Assembly: GCA_002727535.1 (NCBI GenBank)
Contig: PBXH01000021.1
Coordinates: 7,551 to 12,997, forward strand
Direction of reading: 5' to 3'
DNA: 5,447 nt
DNA from: Gammaproteobacteria bacterium
GTDB lineage: Bacteria > Pseudomonadota > Gammaproteobacteria > Magnimaribacterales > TMED112
In this document: positions 1 through 4,600 of the stretch, piece by piece
Layout: each line of letters begins with the position of its first letter
Numbering within the stretch: position 1 is the first letter of the stretch
Program-made: the position numbers and the translations under genes
Notes under the pieces: generated by a model
What the model was told of the DNA's origin: nothing
The model's database searches: none
What the model saw: the letters and a program-made list of their open reading frames with translations, nothing else

Positions 1-722
1 TGTTCTTTGATTGAAAGGTAGCTAATTTTATTAGCTACAATTTCTTCTAATCCTATTCTTTTTCTAGCAGCAGATTCTCCACCAATTAAATAATCTTCGA
101 TATTACTTTCAGGATCAGGGTTATGAATATCGATAATTGATTGATTAAGTGTATTAAATTCATTTTTAGGCAGATGATCAGAAATCTCAATTTTATTTTT
201 TTTAACTAAAGTGATTGCTTCTGATATTAGCTTTCTAAGCTTTTGATGTGTTATTCCTTTTGTAAGTCGATATTTAGGCAATATTTTTGGCTTAAAATCA
301 TCAGTCGTTATCTCATATTCTGGATGTATGGTTTCTAAACCATATCTACCCAATCTACTTACTCCAGAAATTTGTAATTCAGCCCCTTCTTTAAAAATAT
401 TCCTTAAGCCTGGGAAATAGTAAAAAAACCTGATGTAAATGTGCCCTGTATTATCCTTCAATCTAATTAATAGCATTTTCCTTGGCACAAAAGTCTGTGA
501 GACTTTTTCTACAACTCCCCTAATCACAAAATCCTCTTCAGGAAGTAGCTCCGCTATATTTTTTAATTTTGTTCTATCTTGATAACCAACTGGAAAATGG
601 AAGAATAGATCTTCAATAGTTTTAATACCCAGCTTTAGCAGAGACTGAGACAATTTTTCTCCTACGCCCTTTATTGATGTTACCAATAGAGATGAGGCAT
701 CAATCTTTTGATCTGAAGACAT
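1..722 (-). CDS. recG: ATP-dependent DNA helicase RecG, N-terminal 240 residues (3' part outside window)
   Basis: RecG is a superfamily 2 helicase that regresses stalled replication forks and branch-migrates recombination junctions. Reading leftward from ATG 722-720, the frame stays open for 240 codons to the window edge. About 690 residues are usual, so the helicase motor domains are missing only because the window ends. The visible part matches the RecG wedge region. Residues 12-50 form the helix-hairpin-like start (IKGVGEKLSQSLLKLGI, then FPVGYQDRT). Residues about 60-145 form the OB-fold wedge, with IRFFYYFPG at 97-105 and RYGLETIHPEYE at 126-137. LPKYRLTKGITHQKLRKL (148-165) corresponds to the E. 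coli segment with YPTTEGVKQATLRKL. The stretch RKRIGLEEIVANKIS (220-234) leads into the motor. The gene is divergent from yicC, unlike E. coli, where recG ends the gmk-rpoZ-spoT operon. No Shine-Dalgarno sequence precedes the start. Family assignment is firm by recalled similarity. Confidence 0.95.
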   Translation of the reverse strand, partial: MSSDQKIDASSLLVTSIKGVGEKLSQSLLKLGIKTIEDLFFHFPVGYQDRTKLKNIAELLPEEDFVIRGVVEKVSQTFVPRKMLLIRLKDNTGHIYIRFFYYFPGLRNIFKEGAELQISGVSRLGRYGLETIHPEYEITTDDFKPKILPKYRLTKGITHQKLRKLISEAITLVKKNKIEISDHLPKNEFNTLNQSIIDIHNPDPESNIEDYLIGGESAARKRIGLEEIVANKISYLSIKE

Positions 723-735
723 ATGTATTTATTAT
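708..735 (+). promoter_or_regulatory. Candidate sigma-70 type promoter for the yicC-gmk-rpoZ-spoT-pyrB string
   Basis: A TTGATC hexamer (708-713, four of six matches to TTGACA) lies 16 nt upstream of TATTAT (730-735, five of six matches to TATAAT). This predicts a start near 742 and a leader of about 36 nt before yicC. The -35 element would lie inside the recG coding sequence. In DNA this AT-rich such matches arise often by chance, so this is a candidate based on position and spacing only. Confidence 0.35.
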
Positions 736-736
736 A
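731..736 (-). promoter_or_regulatory. Candidate -10 box for recG, implying a very short or absent leader
   Basis: Read on the minus strand, positions 736 to 731 spell a perfect TATAAT. Normal spacing would put the transcription start near 724, only about 2 nt before the recG ATG at 722. No convincing -35 hexamer lies 16-18 nt upstream, and there is no TGn extension. The box overlaps the candidate yicC -10 on the other strand. Chance occurrence in AT-rich DNA is possible. Confidence 0.3.
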
Positions 737-757
737 TATATGTCTGATTTTAATTTT

Positions 758-764
758 GGAGGAG
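758..764 (+). promoter_or_regulatory. yicC ribosome binding site, strong core at long spacing
   Basis: GGAGGAG is an excellent anti-16S match, but it ends 13 nt before the ATG at 778, longer than the usual 5-10 nt. A minor GAG at 769-771 sits 6 nt before the ATG. An in-frame TAA at 766-768 rules out an upstream start that would shorten the spacing. Confidence 0.6.
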
Positions 765-777
765 TTAAGAGTTTTTT

Positions 778-1623
778 ATGCGCAGTATGACAGGTTTTAG
801 TGAATCTACCTTATTAAAGGATGATATTGAATTTAAATGCATTTCTAAATCTTTAAACAGCAGATTCTTAGAAATTAATGTAAAACTTCCAATGAATTTA
901 AAAGGTCATGAAGGCTGGGTTAGAGACTATATCAACAAAAATTTTGCAAGAGGTAAAATTGATGTTGATGTCTTTTTTACAGCCCCACCCAAAGAGCAGT
1001 TGAGAATTTCAGATAATTTTCTTGAGCTTGTTAAAGAAAATGAAGCGAGAATAAAAAAACATGGATTCGATGTTGCTCCCACTAGTTACGCTGAGTTACT
1101 TAAGATTAGAGATTCAATGCAAAAAGACTATGTACTAAAAGATTCATCTTTAAGAGACTTAATAAAAAGATCACTTGTTAGGCTTAGGAGAACAAGAGAA
1201 ACAGAAGGAAAGTCAACTAAAGCTGATTTAGAAAGATTAATCATTGCTATGCGAAAATCAATTAAATCAATCAAAGGAATGGAAAAGATTAATTCGAAGC
1301 AAGTTCATAAAAAACTAAATAGATTCAAGGATGCACTTAAGCTAGACCAAAAGGAAGTGAATGTTTCTGAAGCGTTTGCAGCTCTAAATAAGACTGATAT
1401 AAATGAAGAAATAGTTAGATTCAATTCTCATTTAGATTTGGTTGAAAAATTAATTAGATCTAAAAAAGCAATTGGTAAAAAATTAGATTTTTATACTCAA
1501 GAAATGCAAAGAGAAACAAATACTATCAGCTCAAAAGCATTAATTGCTGAGATTAAAAATGAATCAGTTGAATTAAAAAGCTATATTGAAATGGTTAAGG
1601 AGCATGCTCAGAATGTCGAATAA
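778..1623 (+). CDS. yicC: YicC/YloC-family endoribonuclease
   Basis: This 281-residue protein matches the YicC/YloC family, which is usually about 285-290 residues. E. coli YicC and B. subtilis YloC are established as endoribonucleases, and E. coli YicC has been linked to turnover of the small RNA RyhB. The start carries the family signature MRSMTGF. SLNSRFLEINVKLP (25-38) and RGKIDVDV (58-65) belong to the N-terminal YicC domain. A long charged helical middle (about 105-200) follows. The C-terminal DUF1732 part (about 205-281) has INEEIVRFNSHLD (208-220), KLDFYTQEMQRETNTISSKA (235-254) and the closing VKEHAQNVE. An in-frame stop just upstream leaves ATG 778 as the first possible start. The gene ends inside gmk with an 11-nt overlap. 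In Firmicutes the yloC gene also sits near gmk and rpoZ, so this linkage looks old, whereas E. coli keeps yicC apart from gmk. Confidence 0.95.
   Translation: MRSMTGFSESTLLKDDIEFKCISKSLNSRFLEINVKLPMNLKGHEGWVRDYINKNFARGKIDVDVFFTAPPKEQLRISDNFLELVKENEARIKKHGFDVAPTSYAELLKIRDSMQKDYVLKDSSLRDLIKRSLVRLRRTRETEGKSTKADLERLIIAMRKSIKSIKGMEKINSKQVHKKLNRFKDALKLDQKEVNVSEAFAALNKTDINEEIVRFNSHLDLVEKLIRSKKAIGKKLDFYTQEMQRETNTISSKALIAEIKNESVELKSYIEMVKEHAQNVE
1597..1602 (+). promoter_or_regulatory. gmk ribosome binding site that decides the start
   Basis: AAGGAG lies inside the 3' end of yicC, 10 nt before ATG 1613. The alternative in-frame ATG at 1604 is only 1 nt from this core, and TTG 1586 lies upstream of it. 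The site therefore favours ATG 1613, which also gives the short leader before the P-loop that is normal for Gmk. Confidence 0.7.
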
Positions 1624-2197
1624 TTTAGCAGAAAATCTTTTTATCATTACAGCTCCTTCAGGCGCAGGAAAAACTACTTTGATTAAAAATATCATTAAAT
1701 TCTCTGAAGTTAATGATGAGAAAGTTTTTATGTCTATATCTCATACTACTAGGACACCAAGAGCAAATGAATTACATGCTTCCGATTATTTTTTTATAAG
1801 CGAAGAAGAATTTAAATCAAATATTGATGCAGGAGTTTATTTAGAGCATGCATTGGTGCATGGAAATTTATATGGAACTCCAAAAAAAGCAATTGATGAT
1901 CATTTGCATGATGAATATAAAGTTTTGCTCGAGATTGATTGGCAAGGCGCAATGGAAATTTTGAAAGCTTATCCAGAAGCTCAAAGTATTTTCATTTCTC
2001 CACCTTCAATAGAGGAATTAGACAAAAGACTTCGTGATCGTGGACTTGATTCAGAGGAAGTTATAGCTAAAAGAGTTGAAGGAGCAAAACTTGAAATGGA
2101 AAAATCATCTGAATTTAAACATCAAATTATTAATAATTCACTTGAAACAGCGCTCAAAAACCTTTTAAATATCATCTTCAGAGAAAAGCATGGCTAG
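1613..2197 (+). CDS. gmk: Guanylate kinase
   Basis: Gmk is the cytosolic enzyme that phosphorylates GMP to GDP with ATP; it is essential for GTP and dGTP supply and for GMP recycling. From ATG 1613 the product has 194 residues, slightly shorter than E. coli Gmk (about 207). The P-loop is APSGAGKTT (14-22). The GMP-binding region includes [10 protein letters not shown] (41-50), the Tyr-containing segment ASDYFF (56-61) and NLYGTP (85-90). EIDWQGA (107-113) is the conserved core after the P-loop. The lid helix [16 protein letters not shown] (139-154) is nearly identical to the E. coli version. All expected active-site motifs are present. The frame stays open upstream to a TTG at 1586, but the ribosome site and homology favour 1613. 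It overlaps yicC by 11 nt and rpoZ by 8 nt. Gmk is a direct ppGpp target in Firmicutes, whereas proteobacterial enzymes are reported as largely insensitive. Confidence 0.97.
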   Translation: MSNNLAENLFIITAPSGAGKTTLIKNIIKFSEVNDEKVFMSISHTTRTPRANELHASDYFFISEEEFKSNIDAGVYLEHALVHGNLYGTPKKAIDDHLHDEYKVLLEIDWQGAMEILKAYPEAQSIFISPPSIEELDKRLRDRGLDSEEVIAKRVEGAKLEMEKSSEFKHQIINNSLETALKNLLNIIFREKHG

Positions 2198-2444
2198 AAT
2201 AACGGTAGAAGATTGTCTTGAGAAGGTCGAAAGTAGATTCGACCTTGTTCTTAAAGCAGCAGATAGAGCACGTGATTTAATATCAACTAGTGCTGAGCCT
2301 TTGGTTGATCCTGAAAATGATAAACCTACTATAATCGCATTGCGAGAAATAGCTGACGGTGTTCTTGATGAGGACTATGTGCCTCCAAGTGATGACGAAG
2401 ATGACACTGAAGAAGTTTTTCTTGATAATGAAGATGTAGGGTAG
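2190..2444 (+). CDS. rpoZ: DNA-directed RNA polymerase omega subunit
   Basis: Omega wraps the C-terminal end of beta-prime, helps polymerase assembly and contributes to ppGpp site 1 at the omega/beta-prime interface. The product has 84 residues (E. coli 91). It opens with [20 protein letters not shown], close to E. coli [20 protein letters not shown]. The N-terminal residues A2-R3, which in E. coli help form the ppGpp site, are kept. The conserved core continues through KAADRARDL (22-30), [16 protein letters not shown] (42-57) and then an acidic tail (62-83) made mostly of Asp and Glu, in place of the Gln/Glu-rich E. coli tail. It overlaps gmk by 8 nt with only a weak purine stretch upstream, which suggests translational coupling. 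A perfect hairpin lies in its early codons (2223-2246). Confidence 0.96.
   Translation: MARITVEDCLEKVESRFDLVLKAADRARDLISTSAEPLVDPENDKPTIIALREIADGVLDEDYVPPSDDEDDTEEVFLDNEDVG
2223..2246 (+). repeat. Perfect 9-bp inverted repeat (hairpin) inside rpoZ
   Basis: AAGGTCGAA (2223-2231) and TTCGACCTT (2238-2246) are exact reverse complements around a 6-nt AGTAGA loop. In RNA this would form a stem with four G-C pairs about 33 nt into the rpoZ coding region, over codons for EKVESRFDL. The 3' side is followed by GTTCTTAAAG, which is not a good U-tract, so it does not look like a terminator. Confidence 0.6.
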
Positions 2445-2455
2445 GTTATTTTTTG
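2442..2455 (+). promoter_or_regulatory. spoT initiation region: TTG start with weak ribosome site
   Basis: The frame upstream of TTG 2453-2455 runs into TGA at 2429-2431 with no ATG or GTG start that would extend the protein sensibly. The first internal ATG falls at codon 74, beyond the hydrolase residue His61. TTG is therefore the only credible start. The only ribosome-site match is TAGG (2442-2445), overlapping the rpoZ stop codon, 7 nt from the TTG. Confidence 0.65.
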
Positions 2456-4600
2456 TTTGATTCTTTAAATATTTTCAAAAAACAAAAAAATTCGCAACTT
2501 AGCGAAAGCCTAGATAAATTATCTAAAGATTATTTAAGTTCATCTGCTATAAAAAAGATTAGAGAAGCTATTGATTTTGCAGATAAAGCTCATGAAGGCC
2601 AATTTCGCAAGAGTGGAGAACCTTTCATAACACACCCAATAAACGTTGGCTTAATTCTAGTTTCGTTGAAAATGGATGAAGATACTGTAATTGCAGGTTT
2701 ATTGCATGACGTAGTAGAAGATTGTGAAATTCCTTTATCAGATGTCAAAAATAAATTTGGTAATAATGTCAGTCGACTAGTGGATGGAGTCACTAAATTA
2801 CTTCAACTAGATGAAAAAATGAAAGATCAAAGTCAGGCTGAACATTTTCAGAAAATGGCTCTGGCTACTGCAGAAGATGTAAGAGTAGTAATTATAAAGC
2901 TAGCCGATAGACTACATAATTTAAAAACAATAGAGCATCTTCCTCGGGATAAACAAGTTAAAAAATGTAGAGAAACCTTGGATCTATATGCTCCATTAGC
3001 ACATCAGATTGGCATGCATAAGATGGCTACTGAATTAGAGGACTGCTCATTTAAAACTTTACATCCTGCTAGATATAAATTTATACAAGATGCATTAGAA
3101 GAGAATAACCTAAATAAAAAAACATTAATCTCTAGGGTAAAAAAATCTTTAAATGCAAGATTTAAGAAAAATGATATAGAAGCAAAGATCACTGGTAGAG
3201 AAAAAAGAGTATTTAGTATTTATCAAAAAATTAAAAAGAAGAAATTTTCATTTGCTGATATATATGATGTTTTTGCATTCAGAGTTTTAGTGAATAATGC
3301 AGAAGATTGTTATAAGGCCTTAGGATTTATACATAATATCTTTACTCCAATAACTGGTAGATTTAAAGACTATATAGCTGTTCCCAAGATGAATGGCTAT
3401 CAAGCACTTCATACGGTAGTAATGACTTTTGATGGAGTTCCAATGGAGGTACAAATACAAACATCAGCGATGGAAACATTTGCAAACTACGGAATAGCTT
3501 CACACGGTCTTTATAAGACAAAAGTAAGTGATGATCTTATTCAAGCAAAATCTAGACAATTGGTTCAAAGACTTATTGATACAAATGCTAGATCTTCATC
3601 CTCCGTTGAATTTATGGAAAGTCTTAAAACTGATTTAAAGGGCAAAGAAGTTTATGTTTTTTCACCTAATGGAAGAATTTTTTCTCTTATGAGAGGCTCT
3701 ACCCCTATTGATTATGCATATGCTGTTCATACGTCTTTAGGAAATTATTGTCTATCGTGCGAAGTAGATAAAAAATTGGTGCCTTTATCAACCAGTCTAG
3801 AAAGTGGACAAACAGTCGAGATAATAAAAAGTAAAAATAAAACCGTAAATCCTGCTTGGTTAAATTTTGTTGCCTCATCAAAGGCAATAACTGAAATAAA
3901 AAAAGAACTAAAAAAAATAAAAATCAGTGATGCAAGAGTACTTGGAAAAGATTTACTTGAAGATTCACTCCAAGAATCTGGTATTGAATTAAGAGAGTAT
4001 CCAGCAGAGAAGCTTAGAAGTGTTTTTGATGTGCTTGGGGTAAGATCATTAAATCAACTTCTTGTAGATATCGGTTCAGGTAGAATGACAAGCAACATTG
4101 TCTCTCAAAGCTTCACTGAAAGCTTAAAAAAATCAAAGCGAAAAAGTGAATCTGTATCACAATTAAAAATTGGTTCATCAAAAAAATATGGGGCAATAAA
4201 ATTTCCAGAATGTTGTTATCCAATATCAGGAGACCCTTGCTTAGCAGTACATAATGAAGCAGGCATCACAATACATAGAAATGAATGCCAAAATTTAAAA
4301 AATTTTCTTAATAAGCCAGGTAAATGTTCAGATGTTTTATGGGAAAAAGCTGATGATTCTGAATTTACAACCTCTTTGATCTTAACACTCAAGAATGAGC
4401 CTGGAGCTTTAGCAGATATATCTAAAATTATTTCAAAGAATGATTCTAATATTCAGTCAGTGGCGACAAAAACTTTAGATGAGAACTTTACTGAATTAAC
4501 CGCTAAACTAGTGGTTAAAGATACTGATCATTTAGAGATAATTAAATCGCAATTAAAGAATAATAAGACAGTAACTAGTATTGAGAGACAATCTACATGA
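2453..4600 (+). CDS. spoT: RelA/SpoT-family (p)ppGpp synthetase/hydrolase
   Basis: A long RSH protein (715 residues, E. coli SpoT about 702) that sets the level of the alarmone (p)ppGpp. The Mn-dependent HD hydrolase domain (about 35-190) looks intact: SGEPFITHP with His61, LLHDVVED with His85-Asp86 and Glu89-Asp90, and KLADRLHNLKT with Asp152 and Asn156. The synthetase domain (about 225-355) keeps GREKRVFSIYQK (248-259), Asp272 in DVFAFRV, RFKDY (303-307, the RXKD charge motif of bifunctional Rel/SpoT proteins), PKMNGYQALH (311-320) and Glu332. However, EVQIRT has become EVQIQT (332-337), and the usual AExGxAAHW reads ANYGIASHG (344-352). TGS (about 398-458), a helical region, a Cys/His zinc-finger-like segment (Cys587, Cys588, His608, Cys612) and a C-terminal ACT domain (about 636-711) follow. 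Hydrolase function is likely; synthetase strength is uncertain. Start TTG is forced. The stop overlaps pyrB by 4 nt. Since homology and rpoZ linkage agree with spoT, that symbol is used, though it could be the sole Rel-type enzyme of the cell. Confidence 0.95.
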   Translation: MFDSLNIFKKQKNSQLSESLDKLSKDYLSSSAIKKIREAIDFADKAHEGQFRKSGEPFITHPINVGLILVSLKMDEDTVIAGLLHDVVEDCEIPLSDVKNKFGNNVSRLVDGVTKLLQLDEKMKDQSQAEHFQKMALATAEDVRVVIIKLADRLHNLKTIEHLPRDKQVKKCRETLDLYAPLAHQIGMHKMATELEDCSFKTLHPARYKFIQDALEENNLNKKTLISRVKKSLNARFKKNDIEAKITGREKRVFSIYQKIKKKKFSFADIYDVFAFRVLVNNAEDCYKALGFIHNIFTPITGRFKDYIAVPKMNGYQALHTVVMTFDGVPMEVQIQTSAMETFANYGIASHGLYKTKVSDDLIQAKSRQLVQRLIDTNARSSSSVEFMESLKTDLKGKEVYVFSPNGRIFSLMRGSTPIDYAYAVHTSLGNYCLSCEVDKKLVPLSTSLESGQTVEIIKSKNKTVNPAWLNFVASSKAITEIKKELKKIKISDARVLGKDLLEDSLQESGIELREYPAEKLRSVFDVLGVRSLNQLLVDIGSGRMTSNIVSQSFTESLKKSKRKSESVSQLKIGSSKKYGAIKFPECCYPISGDPCLAVHNEAGITIHRNECQNLKNFLNKPGKCSDVLWEKADDSEFTTSLILTLKNEPGALADISKIISKNDSNIQSVATKTLDENFTELTAKLVVKDTDHLEIIKSQLKNNKTVTSIERQST

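Larger units (their letters stand above)
723..777. promoter_or_regulatory. Divergent recG/yicC intergenic region with inverted repeat
   Basis: This 55-bp spacer is the only real intergenic gap in the window and must serve both recG and yicC unless they are transcribed from elsewhere. It is almost entirely A and T up to about 750. An inverted repeat straddles the recG start: AGACATAT at 717-724 pairs with ATATGTCT at 738-745, extending to 12 bp with one mismatch (717-728 with 734-745). As a result each strand reads ATATGTCT. It could be an operator or only a product of AT-rich composition. Confidence 0.5.

Noticed and set aside
1586..1612. N-terminal extension of Gmk from TTG 1586 or ATG 1604
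   Set aside because: The AAGGAG ribosome site lies at 1597-1602, too close to 1604 and downstream of 1586, and Gmk proteins start shortly before the P-loop, which fits ATG 1613.
2223..2256. Intrinsic terminator in rpoZ
   Set aside because: The stem is good but the following sequence is GTTCTTAAAG with no U-tract, and coding continues normally into spoT.
2590..2793. Minus-strand frame inside spoT
   Set aside because: It lies wholly within the conserved hydrolase domain of spoT and resembles no known family; it is an antisense shadow.
3004..3192. Minus-strand frame inside spoT
   Set aside because: Shadow of spoT; its hydrophobic look comes from reverse-reading Lys/Asn-rich codons.
3705..3887. 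Minus-strand frame inside the spoT TGS region
   Set aside because: No ribosome site or family resemblance, and it overlaps a conserved coding domain.
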